A stretch of DNA of 64,000 bases from Streptomyces sp. CBMA152 (GCF_014596475.1 NZ_MECJ01000001.1:124001-188000), one strand, 5' to 3'; counted from the first letter of the stretch, positions 27,224-36,435 are shown. The notes: generated by a model from the sequence alone, not told the origin. Translations and numbers: made by a program.

Positions 27224-27505
27224 TCAGCGGGTGGAGTCGGTCGGCTCGGTGACGGGACGCGAGCTGCTGACGTCGCCGGGGGCCGACTGGATGGTGCGCT
27301 GGACCGGCGGCTGCTCGCCCGGGTGCGGCGGGTCGGCGGGGGCGGTCTGCTGGCCGTCCGCCTTCATCGCCTTGGCCTCGCTCTTGAGGATGCGGGCCGA
27401 CTTGCCGAGCGACCGAGCCATGTCCGGAAGCTTCTTCGCGCCGAACAGCAGGACGACGACCACGAGGATGAGAATGATCTCGGGGGCTCCGAGCCTTCCG
27501 AACAT
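27224..27505 (-). CDS. tatA: Sec-independent translocase subunit TatA
   Basis: This is a 93-residue TatA protein. It has an N-terminal hydrophobic helix ([15 protein letters not shown]), the [16 protein letters not shown] hinge and amphipathic helix, and a proline-rich disordered tail. It oligomerises to form the Tat pore. The start is ATG 27505. The adjacent tatC gene and conserved order with pafBC match mycobacteria. A 210-nt non-coding gap (27506-27715) precedes it and probably contains its own promoter. Confidence 0.93.
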   Translation of the reverse strand: MFGRLGAPEIILILVVVVLLFGAKKLPDMARSLGKSARILKSEAKAMKADGQQTAPADPPHPGEQPPVQRTIQSAPGDVSSSRPVTEPTDSTR

Positions 27506-27715
27506 AACCTTTTACCTTCTCACCGAGGCGACATGGGGTGGGGCTGCGTGTGACGGCCGGACTGGTGTCCGACCGGTTGCGTGCAGCGATCGTAACGCGC
27601 AGGGGTTAACGCTGGGCAATCCCCGTGCGTACTCCCGTACACGGCCCACTGCCTCGCTCCGTGGCCCGCGCATTGAAGCGTACCCAACCGCACGGACAGA
27701 CAGGAGTACGCGCCG

Positions 27716-27919
27716 TCAGCGCAAGGTCTCCGAGGTGGCCGAGAGTTCAACTGCGGCGCGCTCCAGGTCCTCGGCGGCGCTGTTGATCTTCCGTGTGGTG
27801 TCGGCCACTTGACGGCCGAGCCGCTGCGCCTCGACGAAGACCTTGATCGCGAGGACGCCGAGGACGGCGATGGTGAGGAACCCGAGGGCGATGGCGGTCA
27901 TCGGCCAGAACATGAACAC
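27716..27919 (-). CDS. Small membrane-anchored coiled-coil protein
   Basis: The 67-residue product has one hydrophobic helix at about 6-27 (MTAIALGFLTIAVLGVLAI) followed by a charged heptad-like helix (VEAQRLGRQVADTTRKI). Topology resembles short DUF948-like anchors. The start is GTG 27919, or ATG 27913. It begins six nucleotides after the stop of the zinc-ribbon gene, so the pair is coupled. Function is unknown; its position between pafC and tatA may matter. Confidence 0.65.
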   Translation of the reverse strand: MFMFWPMTAIALGFLTIAVLGVLAIKVFVEAQRLGRQVADTTRKINSAAEDLERAAVELSATSETLR

Positions 27920-27924
27920 AGACC

Positions 27925-28188
27925 CTAGACGGTGGAGTGGAGGCGGAGGGTGCGGACCCCGCCGCCGGTGAGGAGTTCGACGATGCGCTCACCGGCCGGT
28001 TTGCGCACGGCCGAGCCGCACTCGGGGCAGGTGAAGGAGTAGAAGGTGGTGCGGCGGCTGGCGCCGATCGCCAGGCGCAGGGCGCCGGCGGCCAGCTCGA
28101 AGCGGGCGCGGCAGTCGGGGCAGGCGGCCTTGAAGAGCACCGACTGGACCGCCGACATCTGACGGGAAATACCGGGCATCACCGACAT
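27925..28188 (-). CDS. Small zinc-ribbon-like protein
   Basis: The 87-residue protein has CPDC (Cys23, Cys26) and CPEC (Cys54, Cys57), spaced as a zinc ribbon, with a leucine- and arginine-rich region on both sides. ATG 28188 has GAGGAG upstream. It follows pafC by 15 nt and precedes the coiled-coil protein by 5 nt, so all belong to the pafBC transcript. I do not recognise the family; metal binding is inferred from the cysteine pattern only. A nucleic-acid or protein-binding adaptor role is possible. Confidence 0.7.
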   Translation of the reverse strand: MSVMPGISRQMSAVQSVLFKAACPDCRARFELAAGALRLAIGASRRTTFYSFTCPECGSAVRKPAGERIVELLTGGGVRTLRLHSTV

Positions 28189-28203
28189 GTTCCGCTCCTC
28201 TCC

Positions 28204-29190
28204 TCAGCTCTGTCCGTCGTGCGCGCTCGGGCCTTCGTACGCCGCGAGCGCCGCCCGGGCCGCGCTGCGCGCACTGTGCGCCAGCTCGTCCGGCGCCACG
28301 ATCCGGCCGTCCGGGCCGAGCCGCAGCGCGAGCCGGCGCAGCGACGCCGGGTCCGGGGTGCGCAGGGTGATCCGCAGGCCCCCGTCCCCCAGCTCCTCGG
28401 CGCTGTCGTGCGGGTAGTACTCGGCGACCCAGCGCCCGCCCGGACCCACCTCGACGATCACCTCGGGGTCCTCGGCGGACGGCTGCACCAACCCCTCCGA
28501 CAGATCGCGCAGCTCCAGCTCCGGCGGCGCGGCCGGCTCGTCGAGCAGTCGGATTTCGGCCACCCGGTCCAGACGGAAGGTACGCCGGGCCTCCGAGGTC
28601 CGGCACCACGCCTCCATATAGGTGTGGCCGACGGCGAAGAGCCGGATCGGGTCGACCTCGCGCTCGGTGAGCTCGTCGCGCGCGGGCGAGTAGTAGCGCA
28701 GCCACAGCCGGCGCCGCTCCGAGATCGCCCGGTCGACGTCCGCGAAGACCCCGCCCTCCGACTCGAAAGTCACAGAGAGCCGCGAGCTCGCGCCCGCCGC
28801 CTCCCCGGCCGCCGCCTCCAGCTTGGCGGTGGCGCGCAGCAGCGCCTGCCGGTCGCCCTCGCGCAGCCCCGGCAGCGTCGCCACCGCCCGGGCGGCGACC
28901 AGGAGCGCGGTCGCCTCGTCGGCGGCGATCCGCAGCGGCTCGGCCGCCTCGGCGCCCAGGGCGCCCGGATTGCGCCACCAGATGCGGTCGCCGTCGGTGT
29001 CGATGTCGAGCAGGTCACCGCCCCGGAAGCTGGTGCCGCACATGGGCAGCACGTCGAGGTCCGAGATCAGCTCGTCCTCGGTGATCCCGAAGGCACGGGC
29101 GACATCGGCGACGTGCGCCCCGGGCCGCTCGCGCAGATAGGTGACGAGCGACAGCATGCGGCGCGTCTGGTCGATGGCGTTGGCAGCCAT
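28204..29190 (-). CDS. pafC: PafC, WYL-domain transcriptional activator subunit
   Basis: The 328-residue protein has an N-terminal winged helix (MLSLVTYLRERPGAHVADVA), a central WYL domain (RRRLWLRYYSPARDELTEREVDP with TYMEAWC, described in parts: LWLRYYSPAR, REVDPIRLFAV) and a C-terminal WCX extension. In mycobacteria PafB and PafC form a heterodimer that activates DNA-repair genes independently of LexA. ATG 29190 lies 15 nt after pafB. The order pafA, pafB, pafC, tatA, tatC is conserved with Mycobacterium, except for the two FKBP genes here. Confidence 0.92.
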   Translation of the reverse strand: MAANAIDQTRRMLSLVTYLRERPGAHVADVARAFGITEDELISDLDVLPMCGTSFRGGDLLDIDTDGDRIWWRNPGALGAEAAEPLRIAADEATALLVAARAVATLPGLREGDRQALLRATAKLEAAAGEAAGASSRLSVTFESEGGVFADVDRAISERRRLWLRYYSPARDELTEREVDPIRLFAVGHTYMEAWCRTSEARRTFRLDRVAEIRLLDEPAAPPELELRDLSEGLVQPSAEDPEVIVEVGPGGRWVAEYYPHDSAEELGDGGLRITLRTPDPASLRRLALRLGPDGRIVAPDELAHSARSAARAALAAYEGPSAHDGQS

Positions 29191-29205
29191 GTTCTCCGGT
29201 CCCCC

Positions 29206-30156
29206 TCAGCCCTTGGCCACGGCGCGCAGCCGCTCCACCACGTCGGCCCGCAGATCGGCGGGCTCCAGGACGACCACATCGGGGCCGAACTCCACGAGCC
29301 AGGCGTCCAGCCCGTGCCCGTACGGAATCTCCAACTCGTCCCACCCGTCGCCGAGTTCCCGCGTCGCGGTGGCCCGTGAACGCAGCGGGTAGCCGGCTCC
29401 GGCACGCAGCCTGATCCGCGCGGAGCGGGTCGCGGTCTCCCCCGCCCAGCTCTCCACGGTCTCGCGCACGGTAACCACGTCCGGCACCGGAGCGGTGAAG
29501 GCGCCGACGCGCGAGCGCACCTTGCCGGTGATCCGGGAGAGCCGGAAGACCCGCTCGGCGCCCCGGTCGCGGTCCCAGCCCGCCAGATACCAGTGGCCCC
29601 GCCAGCACTCAAGCGTCCACGGCTCGACATGGCGCGCCTCGGGTCGTACGGCGGTGGCCTTGCGGTACTCGAAGACGACCGGGCGGCGGTCGCGGCAGGC
29701 CAGCATCAATGGCTCGAAAGCGGCCTCATGGACCGGGATGCGTGGCTCGATCGCGCTGTGCTCATACGGATTGTCGGCTTCCGGCATCCCGGCGGCGCGC
29801 AGCTTCTGCAGTGCGCCGCTGGCCGCGCCCGCGAGCCGGGCCTGCTGCCAGACCCGGGCGGCCAGGCCCAGGGCGGCGGCCTCCTCGGCGTCGAGCTGCA
29901 CGGGCGGCAGCCGGTTGGAGTCGCGGCGGGCCAGATAGCCGGTCTCGCCGTCCAGGTTCTCCACGGTCTCGATGACCAGGCCGAGTTCGCGCAGATCGTC
30001 CTTGTCGCGCTCGAACATCCGGTTGAAGGAGTCGTCGTTCCCGGCTTCCAGATAGGCCTCGATGGAACCGCGCAGCTCGCGCTTGCTGAGCGGACGGCGC
30101 GTCCCCAGCAGACACAGCGCCAGGTTCATCAGCCGCTCGGCCTTGGCAATCGCCAT
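29206..30156 (-). CDS. pafB: PafB, WYL-domain transcriptional activator subunit
   Basis: The 316-residue partner of PafC starts with AIAKAERLMNLALCLLGTRR, followed by the DNA-binding KRELRGSIEAYL and DSFNRMFERDKDDLRELG helices, then a WYL domain with RRPVVFEYRK and WYLAGWDRD. ATG 30156 has GAAGGG upstream; the frame continuing to 30195 is not preceded by a site. It is the first gene of the pafBC transcript. The WYL domain may bind single-stranded DNA as a damage signal, as proposed for the mycobacterial complex. Confidence 0.92.
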   Translation of the reverse strand: MAIAKAERLMNLALCLLGTRRPLSKRELRGSIEAYLEAGNDDSFNRMFERDKDDLRELGLVIETVENLDGETGYLARRDSNRLPPVQLDAEEAAALGLAARVWQQARLAGAASGALQKLRAAGMPEADNPYEHSAIEPRIPVHEAAFEPLMLACRDRRPVVFEYRKATAVRPEARHVEPWTLECWRGHWYLAGWDRDRGAERVFRLSRITGKVRSRVGAFTAPVPDVVTVRETVESWAGETATRSARIRLRAGAGYPLRSRATATRELGDGWDELEIPYGHGLDAWLVEFGPDVVVLEPADLRADVVERLRAVAKG

Positions 30157-30245
30157 CGACGCCCTTCGCCTCTTCTCGTATCCCCGGAGCGGCACCGCTG
30201 CTCCCGACCGTTGACCGTACCGCCCCCGGGTGTCGTGGCAAAAGC

Positions 30246-30279
30246 CGAGGGCCCATGCCAGGCGGCATGGGCCCTCGGT
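30246..30279 (-). terminator. Hairpin terminator of the FKBP gene
   Basis: A perfect 15-bp stem (30246-30260 with 30265-30279), loop AGGC, starts 14 nt behind the small FKBP stop codon. It separates the pafA/FKBP part from the pafBC promoter region. Confidence 0.88.
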
Positions 30280-30293
30280 GTGATCGGGTGTGA

Positions 30294-30665
30294 TCAGACA
30301 GCGATCAGGTCGCAGACGAAGATAAGCGTCTCGCCCGGCGCGATCGCGTTACCGGCGCCGCGCTCCCCATAGGCCAGGTGCGCGGGAATCGTGAGGCGGC
30401 GGCGACCGCCGACCTTCATGCCCTGGATGCCCTGGTCCCAGCCCTTGATGACCTGGCCGGCACCGAGCTGGAACTGCAGCGGGTTGCCGCGGTTCCAGGA
30501 GGCGTCGAACTCCTCGCCGGTGGAGAAGGCCACACCGACGTAGTGGACCTTCACATAGTCGCCGGCCTTGGCCTCGGCGCCGTCACCCTCCCAGATCTCC
30601 TTGATCTCAAGGTCCGCCGGCGGCTCGCCCTCAGGGAAGTCGATCTCGGGCTTGTCGATGCTCAC
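30294..30665 (-). CDS. Cytoplasmic FKBP-type peptidyl-prolyl isomerase
   Basis: The 123-residue single-domain FKBP has VHYVGVAFSTGEEFDASW, QVIKGWDQGIQGMKVGGRR and AYGERGAGNAIAP, covering the conserved active-site ring. It should catalyse cis-trans isomerisation of Xaa-Pro bonds. GTG 30665. It has no signal peptide, so it is cytoplasmic, in contrast to the two-domain lipoprotein encoded 80 nt upstream. The pairing inside the pup-ligase locus is characteristic of Streptomyces. Confidence 0.93.
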   Translation of the reverse strand: MSIDKPEIDFPEGEPPADLEIKEIWEGDGAEAKAGDYVKVHYVGVAFSTGEEFDASWNRGNPLQFQLGAGQVIKGWDQGIQGMKVGGRRRLTIPAHLAYGERGAGNAIAPGETLIFVCDLIAV

Positions 30666-30745
30666 TGAACTGCTCCTCTTGACTACGTACAGGGCAACCC
30701 GGACAGTCTGACATCTTCACCGTCAGGTCTTGGCCAGGGCCTCGA

Positions 30746-31696
30746 TCAGGTCTTGGCGAGGATGTCGATCGAGAAGACCATGGTCGAGTTGGCCGGGATG
30801 CCCGACTGCTCCTTGTCGCCCAGGCCCTGGTCCGGCGGGATCACCAGCATGATCCGGCTGCCGACCTTCTTGCCGATCAGACCGGCCTTGAGGCCCTTGA
30901 GGGTGAGGTTCGGCAGCGCGAACGTCTGGGTCTTGCCCTGGTCGTAGGTGCTGTCGAACTTCTTGCTGTCCTTCCACAGGAAGCCCTCGTACGCGAGCAC
31001 CAGGCTGTCCGTGTCCTTCACCACGTCCCCGTCGCCCTCCAGGACGTAGTTGGAGACGAGCTTCTTGGGCGCGTCGCCCTTGGGGATGGTCAGCGAGGGC
31101 GCCTTGCCGTCGGTGTTGGTGCCGACCTTCGGCAGGCTCGTGTCGTCCTGCGCGACCTCCTTGCCCTTGGCGGCGGTCGGGATCGTGGCCGACTTCACGA
31201 TGTCGACGACGAAGACCAGCGTCGCGTTGGGCTTGATGTCGCCCTGGCCCTGCGCGCCGTAGCCGAGCTCCGGCGGAATGCCGATCTCCACACGGCTGCC
31301 GACCTTCTGGCCCTCCAGACCCTGGTCCCAGCCCTTGATGACCTGGCCGGCGCCGAGCGTGAGCGTGAACGGCTCCTTCCGGTCGAAGCTGTTGTCGAAC
31401 GGCTTGTCCGAATCCCAGGCCTGGCCCAGGTAATTCACGGAGACGGCGTCGTTCTTCTTGAGCGGCGCGCCCTTGCCCTCGCTGATGACATTCACCTTGA
31501 GGGACTTGGTCGGGGTGCCGTCGCCCTTGGAGAGGGTCGGCTTCTCCCCGAACTTGGCGCCCGCGGTGATGGCGGGCAGTCCGTTCTTCATCGAAGCGGA
31601 GTCGGAGGTGGAGTCGGAGCCCTTGTTGTCGCTTCCACACGCGGCTGTCGCAAGCAACAGCAGGGGGACGGCGAGCAGGCCGGCAAGTCGGCGCAC
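30746..31696 (-). CDS. Lipoprotein with two FKBP isomerase domains
   Basis: In this 316-residue protein the N-terminus RRLAGLLAVPLLLLATAAC is a lipoprotein signal with the modified Cys at 20. Two FKBP domains follow: the first (about 75-165) keeps VIKGWDQGLEGQKVGS and GYGAQGQGDIKP, the second (about 210-316) is more divergent and has only TLKGLKAGLIGKKVGS and GLGDKEQSGIP. The second may bind substrate more than catalyse. GTG 31696 has GAGGAAC upstream; the frame to 31738 is non-coding. It should assist folding of exported proteins at the outer membrane face. Confidence 0.9.
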   Translation of the reverse strand: MRRLAGLLAVPLLLLATAACGSDNKGSDSTSDSASMKNGLPAITAGAKFGEKPTLSKGDGTPTKSLKVNVISEGKGAPLKKNDAVSVNYLGQAWDSDKPFDNSFDRKEPFTLTLGAGQVIKGWDQGLEGQKVGSRVEIGIPPELGYGAQGQGDIKPNATLVFVVDIVKSATIPTAAKGKEVAQDDTSLPKVGTNTDGKAPSLTIPKGDAPKKLVSNYVLEGDGDVVKDTDSLVLAYEGFLWKDSKKFDSTYDQGKTQTFALPNLTLKGLKAGLIGKKVGSRIMLVIPPDQGLGDKEQSGIPANSTMVFSIDILAKT

Positions 31697-31751
31697 GTGT
31701 TCCTCAGATCTCAGACGGCACAGTAGTTTGCCCGCCACTCTAAAGCGTGCG

Positions 31752-31784
31752 ACGGGCCCCGTACGAGGAACGTACGGGGCCCGT
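31752..31784 (-). terminator. Hairpin terminator of pafA
   Basis: A perfect 14-bp stem (31752-31765 with 31771-31784), loop of 5 nt, 26 nt behind the pafA stop codon. It makes the FKBP pair an independent transcription unit. Confidence 0.88.
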
Positions 31785-31809
31785 GTTCGCGTTGCTCAGT
31801 CACATCCGG

Positions 31810-33171
31810 TCACATACCGGCGATGAGCTTCTCCACCCGGTCGTCGACGGAACGGAAGGGGTCCTTGCACAGAACAGTGCGCTGCGCCTGGTCGTTGAGC
31901 TTCAGATGCACCCAGTCGACCGTGAAGTCCCGGCGCTGCTCCTGCGCCCGGCGGATGAAGTCGCCGCGCAGCCGGGCCCGAGTGGTCTGCGGGGGCACGG
32001 ACTTGCCCTCGAAGATCTTCAGGTCGTTGCAGATCCGGGCGGCCTGTCCCTTCCTCTCCAGGAGGTAGTACAGCCCGCGCCGACGGTGGATGTCGTGGTA
32101 CGCGAGGTCTATCTGGGCGACCCGCGGATGCGACATGGTCATGTTGTTCTTCGCCCGGTACCGCTCGATGAGCTGGTACTTCATCACCCAGTCGATCTCG
32201 GTGCCGATCCGGTCGAGGTCCTCGGCCTCGATCGCGTCGAGCGTGCGGCCCCACAGCTCCAGGACCTGGTCGACGGTGCCGGTGCGGATGCCGCGGCGCT
32301 CCACGAAGTCCACGGCCTTCTCGTAGTACTCGCGCTGCACCTCAAGGGCGGAGGCCTCGCGTCCGCTGGCCAGGCGCACCTTGCGCTGGCCGGTGATGTC
32401 GTGCGAGACCTCGCGGATGGCCCGGATCGGGTTCTCCAGGGTGAGGTCGCGCATCACCGTGCCCGCCTCGATCATGCGCAGCACCAGGTCGGTGGCGCCG
32501 ACCTTGAGCAGCATGGTCGTCTCGGACATGTTGGAGTCGCCGACGATCACATGCAGGCGCCGGTAGCGCTCGGCGTCCGCGTGCGGCTCGTCCCGGGTGT
32601 TGATGATCGGACGGGAGCGGGTCGTCGCGGAGCTGACGCCCTCCCAGATGTGCTCGGCGCGCTGACTGACGCAGTAGACCGCGCCACGCGGGGTCTGCAG
32701 GACTTTGCCCGCGCCGCAGATCAGCTGACGGGTGACCAGGAACGGGATGAGAATGTCCGCGAGCCGGGAGAACTCACCGTGCCGGGCCACGAGATAGTTC
32801 TCATGGCAACCGTAGGAGTTTCCCGCCGAATCGGTGTTGTTCTTGAAGAGATAGACGTCGCCCGCGATTCCCTCCTCGTGCAGGCGGCGCTCGGCGTCGA
32901 CGAGCAGGCCTTCGAGAATGCGCTCGCCCGCCTTGTCGTGGGTGACCAGCTCGGTCACGTTGTCGCACTCGGGTGTTGCGTATTCCGGATGCGAACCCAC
33001 GTCGAGGTAGAGGCGGGCGCCGTTCCGCAGGAACACGTTGCTGCTGCGGCCCCATGACACAACACGGCGGAAGAGGTAGCGCGCCACTTCGTCAGGAGAC
33101 AGTCGGCGCTGTCCCCTGAACGTGCACGTGACGCCGTACTCGTTCTCCAGCCCGAAAATGCGGCGGTCCAT
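31810..33171 (-). CDS. pafA: Pup--protein ligase PafA
   Basis: This 453-residue member of the carboxylate-amine ligase family phosphorylates the C-terminal Glu of Pup and joins it to substrate lysines. The metal-binding Glu9 is in GLENEYG and the catalytic base is Asp57 in [14 protein letters not shown], equivalent to the mycobacterial Asp64. [16 protein letters not shown] forms part of the nucleotide site. ATG 33171. Its paralogue dop lies 5 kb away. The MFS gene ends 24 nt upstream, so read-through into pafA from it is possible. Confidence 0.96.
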   Translation of the reverse strand: MDRRIFGLENEYGVTCTFRGQRRLSPDEVARYLFRRVVSWGRSSNVFLRNGARLYLDVGSHPEYATPECDNVTELVTHDKAGERILEGLLVDAERRLHEEGIAGDVYLFKNNTDSAGNSYGCHENYLVARHGEFSRLADILIPFLVTRQLICGAGKVLQTPRGAVYCVSQRAEHIWEGVSSATTRSRPIINTRDEPHADAERYRRLHVIVGDSNMSETTMLLKVGATDLVLRMIEAGTVMRDLTLENPIRAIREVSHDITGQRKVRLASGREASALEVQREYYEKAVDFVERRGIRTGTVDQVLELWGRTLDAIEAEDLDRIGTEIDWVMKYQLIERYRAKNNMTMSHPRVAQIDLAYHDIHRRRGLYYLLERKGQAARICNDLKIFEGKSVPPQTTRARLRGDFIRRAQEQRRDFTVDWVHLKLNDQAQRTVLCKDPFRSVDDRVEKLIAGM

Positions 33172-33195
33172 GACTGAACATTACGCCCGATGCCC

Positions 33196-34440
33196 TCAGC
33201 TGAAACCGGGTTCGACAGCACGGGTTGGATCATTTTCGGCAACGCCCACGACGCTTTGTGTACGCCCGTCAGCTGCGAGGACCCGCTGGGTCGCGAGCAG
33301 TACGAGCAGGGCGGCCGCCCCGCCCGCTCCCGCGACGGCGAAGCTCGCGGCGCTGCCGCCGAGTTCGACGGCGGGCCCGGCCACCGCCGTACCGAGCGCG
33401 GTGCCGACCCCGAACGCGGTCACCAGCCAGGAGAACGCCTCGGTCACGGTGCCGCGCGGGGCGTGCCGGTCCACCACGATGAACGCGCAGGCGATGCACG
33501 GCGCGAGGAAGACGCCGGAGAGCATCGTCAGCGCCGCCATCGCCGGAACTCCCGGCACCAGCATCAGCGGCAGATAGCCGACAGCGAGCAGCGCGACGAG
33601 CGATTTCAGCCGTTTTTCGGGAGTTCCGGACCACTGGCGTGCCCCGTACACCAGACCGCCGAGCAGCGCACCCAGACCGTTGGCCGCCATCAGCCAGCCG
33701 TAGATCGACTCCCGGCCGTGGTCGTCGGCGTAGGCGGACGCGGCCACGATGATCGCGCCGAGCGCGAGCCCGACGAAGAAGAACGACCCGAGGAGCGCGA
33801 GCAGCCCCTTCGAGCGCAGCGCGCCCAGCCAGTGCGCCTCGCGCGGCGCCGAGCGCCAGGCGCGGGACGGCTGCGACAGGACCACCGAGAGCGCGCCGAG
33901 CACGCCCAGCGCGTTGATCGCCAGCAGGGCGGTCGCGGGCGACCACAGGGCGATGCCGAGGGTGACGAGCAGCGGGCCGACCGTGAACATGACCTCCTGG
34001 GCTATCGCGTCCATCGCGTACGCGGTGTGGACCTGCTCCTCACGGGTCAGGACGCTGGGCCACAGCGCCCGCAGGCCGCCTTCCAGGGGCGGGGTGCAGA
34101 AACCGGCGACGAGCATCGCGGCATACGCCACCGCCACCGGCTCGATGCCGACGAACGCGAGGACTGCCATGCCGAGCGCGCTGGCCAGCGACGCCGGAAG
34201 CATCACCCTGGGCTGCCCGTACAGGTCGACGGCCCGCCCGAGCAGCGGCTGCCCGGCCGCCGTCGCGAGCCCGTACACCGCCGTCAGGGCGCCCGCGAGC
34301 GAGTAGCTGCCGCCCTCGGCGCGCACGAACAGGACCACCGCGATGGCGGCGGTGGCGTTGGGCAGCCGCCCCGTCAGTGTCCCGACGAGCAGCCGGGCGG
34401 CGTGCCGCGTCCGGAGGATCTCCAGATATCCCGCCGCCAT
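33196..34440 (-). CDS. MFS transporter
   Basis: The 414-residue protein of about 12 membrane helices has the MFS A-like loop GRAVDLYGQPRVMLP after helix 2. The half-way cytoplasmic loop is basic. It resembles small-molecule efflux permeases; the substrate is unknown. ATG 34440. It diverges from a LacI regulator across an operator-like palindrome, and this pair is inserted between pafA and prcA. The stop precedes pafA by 24 nt on the same strand. Confidence 0.88.
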   Translation of the reverse strand: MAAGYLEILRTRHAARLLVGTLTGRLPNATAAIAVVLFVRAEGGSYSLAGALTAVYGLATAAGQPLLGRAVDLYGQPRVMLPASLASALGMAVLAFVGIEPVAVAYAAMLVAGFCTPPLEGGLRALWPSVLTREEQVHTAYAMDAIAQEVMFTVGPLLVTLGIALWSPATALLAINALGVLGALSVVLSQPSRAWRSAPREAHWLGALRSKGLLALLGSFFFVGLALGAIIVAASAYADDHGRESIYGWLMAANGLGALLGGLVYGARQWSGTPEKRLKSLVALLAVGYLPLMLVPGVPAMAALTMLSGVFLAPCIACAFIVVDRHAPRGTVTEAFSWLVTAFGVGTALGTAVAGPAVELGGSAASFAVAGAGGAAALLVLLATQRVLAADGRTQSVVGVAENDPTRAVEPGFS

Positions 34441-34464
34441 GATCGCCCTTCGGTTGGATTAGTT

Positions 34465-34493
34465 GTACGTATAACGTCCGAGGTCATACGTAC
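34465..34493. promoter_or_regulatory. Inverted-repeat operator candidate between MFS and lacI genes
   Basis: GTACGTAT (34465-34472) and ATACGTAC (34486-34493) form perfect inverted arms with centres 21 bp apart, in the 145-bp divergent region. This is the probable site of the LacI-family protein encoded next to it. Confidence 0.65.
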
Positions 34494-34585
34494 CATGTCG
34501 ACATCCCCGGGGTCCACCCCGGAACGTTGGAGGATCGGGTTCGGCCCGGCACGGCCAGCCCGCCACGACAGCCCCGGAGGCACCC

Positions 34586-35590
34586 GTGAGAACCCAGCCG
34601 ACCAGCCGGGACGTCGCCCGCGCGGCAGGGGTCTCGCAGGCCACCGTCTCCCTCGTCCTCGGCGACAAATGGCGCGGCCGCGTCTCCGAACGCACCGCCG
34701 GGCTGGTCCGCGAGGCCGCCCGCGAACTCGGCTACCGGCCCAACCTCGCCGCCCGCAGCCTGCGCCTGGGCCGCACCAGGACCGCACTGCTGGTGGTCCC
34801 GGCGCTCACCAACGAGTTCTTCGCCCGCGTCTACTCCGGCGCCGCCCGCGTCGCCGCCGAACACGACTTCGGCGTCGTGCTCTACCCCTCGCCCGACGGC
34901 ATCGGCCGCGCCCGCGACCCCTTCGACTCCGCCCGGGCCGCACTCGACGGCGTCATCGCCTCCTCCATGGCCGCCGACGCGCTCGCCGCCCTCCAGGGCA
35001 CCGGCCTGCCCCTGGTCATGCTGGACAGCGACCCCGCCGAACCCGGCCCCGCCGCCCGCGTCAACCTCGACATCGCCGACGGCATACGGCAGGTGACGGA
35101 CCATCTGCTGGGCCTGGGCCACCGCCGCTTCGTCCACCTCGCCTCGGTGGTCGACTCCTGGACCTTCGCCGTACGCGCCCGGGCTCTGACCGACGCCCTG
35201 CGCCACTCCCCCGACGCCGAGGTCCGCACCGTCCCCTCCGCGCTCACCGTCGACGCCGCCCGCCGGGCCACCGAACAGGCCCTCACCGCACCCGGCCCCC
35301 GCCCCACCGCGCTCATCTGCGACGACGACATCCTCGCCGCCGGAGCCTGCAAGGCCGCCCGCCGGCTGGGACTGCGCATCCCCGACGACATCTCGGTGGC
35401 CGGATTCGACGACCTCGCCCTCGCCACCGCCCTCGAACCCGAACTCACCACCGTCCAACTCCCCGCCGAACAGGTCGGAGAGCGGGGTATGGCCGCGCTC
35501 CTGGCCGTCCTCGAAGGCCGCGAGCCGGAGACGGGCGACCTGCCCGTCAGCCTCGTCGTACGCGGCTCCACGGCCCCGCCCGCGCTCTGA
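34586..35590 (+). CDS. LacI-family transcriptional regulator
   Basis: The 334-residue protein starts with a LacI helix-turn-helix (TSRDVARAAGVSQATVSLVL) and hinge helix (NLAARSLRLGRT), followed by a periplasmic-binding-protein-like sensor domain ending AGFDDLALATALEPELTT. GTG 34586 has GGAGG 5 nt upstream. Its codons are unusually C-rich at the third position compared with its neighbours. It probably represses the divergent MFS transporter and itself through the inverted repeat between them. The effector is unknown. Confidence 0.9.
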   Translation: MRTQPTSRDVARAAGVSQATVSLVLGDKWRGRVSERTAGLVREAARELGYRPNLAARSLRLGRTRTALLVVPALTNEFFARVYSGAARVAAEHDFGVVLYPSPDGIGRARDPFDSARAALDGVIASSMAADALAALQGTGLPLVMLDSDPAEPGPAARVNLDIADGIRQVTDHLLGLGHRRFVHLASVVDSWTFAVRARALTDALRHSPDAEVRTVPSALTVDAARRATEQALTAPGPRPTALICDDDILAAGACKAARRLGLRIPDDISVAGFDDLALATALEPELTTVQLPAEQVGERGMAALLAVLEGREPETGDLPVSLVVRGSTAPPAL

Positions 35591-35597
35591 ACACGAA

Positions 35598-35637
35598 GGG
35601 CCCGCGCCCGCCGTACGAAACGGCGGGGCGCGGGCCC
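35598..35637. terminator. Bidirectional hairpin between lacI and prcA
   Basis: Arms 35598-35614 and 35620-35637 pair over 17 bp with one bulged G. The hairpin lies 8 nt after the lacI stop and 43 nt after the prcA stop on the opposite strand, so it probably serves both convergent units. Confidence 0.85.
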
Positions 35638-35679
35638 CTACGTCAACAGCGCGCCGGAGAGCGCCTGTTCAACGCATCA

Positions 35680-36435
35680 CTACTCGTCGTTCTCCTCGTT
35701 GTCCGACGGCACCTCGGTCGGCTCGGCGCTCGCTTCCTCGGTCTGCAGCAGCCGGGTCAGCTGACGGCCCACGATGCGCTTGAACTTCCGCTGCTGCGGC
35801 CGCGTACGGTCGAGGACCGCGACCTCAAGACGCTCCGCGGGGATCTCCCGCTCGGCACCGTTGGTCTGGTTCGACAGCGCCTGCACGGCCAGCTTCAACG
35901 CCTCCGCCAACGACATGCCGTCGCGGTGACGCTGATCCAGGAACGTGCCGATCTGCTCCGCGTTGCCGCCGACCGCGACCGAGCCGTGCTCGTCCACGAT
36001 CGAACCGTCGTGGGGCAGCCGGTAGATCTGGTCCTCCTCCGGCGTGCTCCCGACCTCGGCGACGACCAGCTCCACCTCGTACGGCTTCTCGCCGACGCTG
36101 GAGAAGATGGTGCCCAGCGTCTGCGCGTACACGTTCGCCAGACCACGGGCCGTCACATCGTCACGGTCGTAGGTGTATCCACGCAGGTCCGCGTAGCGCA
36201 CACCGCCGATCCGCAGGTTCTCGTACTCGTTGTACTTGCCGGCGGCCGCGAAGCCGATCCGGTCGTAGATCTCGCTGAACTTGTGCAGCGCGCGGGACGG
36301 GTTCTCACCGACGAAGACAATGCCGTCGGCGTACTGCAGCACGACCAGGCTGCGGCCGCGCGCGATGCCCTTGCGGGCGTACTCGGCACGGTCGGCCATG
36401 GCCTGCTGGGGTGAGACATAGAACGGCGTCGACAC
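35680..36435 (-). CDS. prcA: 20S proteasome alpha subunit
   Basis: The 251-residue alpha-type subunit has [22 protein letters not shown] (opening [12 protein letters not shown]), the gate-forming N-terminus, and no processing site. It makes the outer heptameric rings that bind the ARC ATPase. The C-terminal 25 residues are acidic and disordered. GTG 36435. It lies 63 nt downstream of prcB, in one transcript with pup and prcB. Confidence 0.96.
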   Translation of the reverse strand: MSTPFYVSPQQAMADRAEYARKGIARGRSLVVLQYADGIVFVGENPSRALHKFSEIYDRIGFAAAGKYNEYENLRIGGVRYADLRGYTYDRDDVTARGLANVYAQTLGTIFSSVGEKPYEVELVVAEVGSTPEEDQIYRLPHDGSIVDEHGSVAVGGNAEQIGTFLDQRHRDGMSLAEALKLAVQALSNQTNGAEREIPAERLEVAVLDRTRPQQRKFKRIVGRQLTRLLQTEEASAEPTEVPSDNEENDE

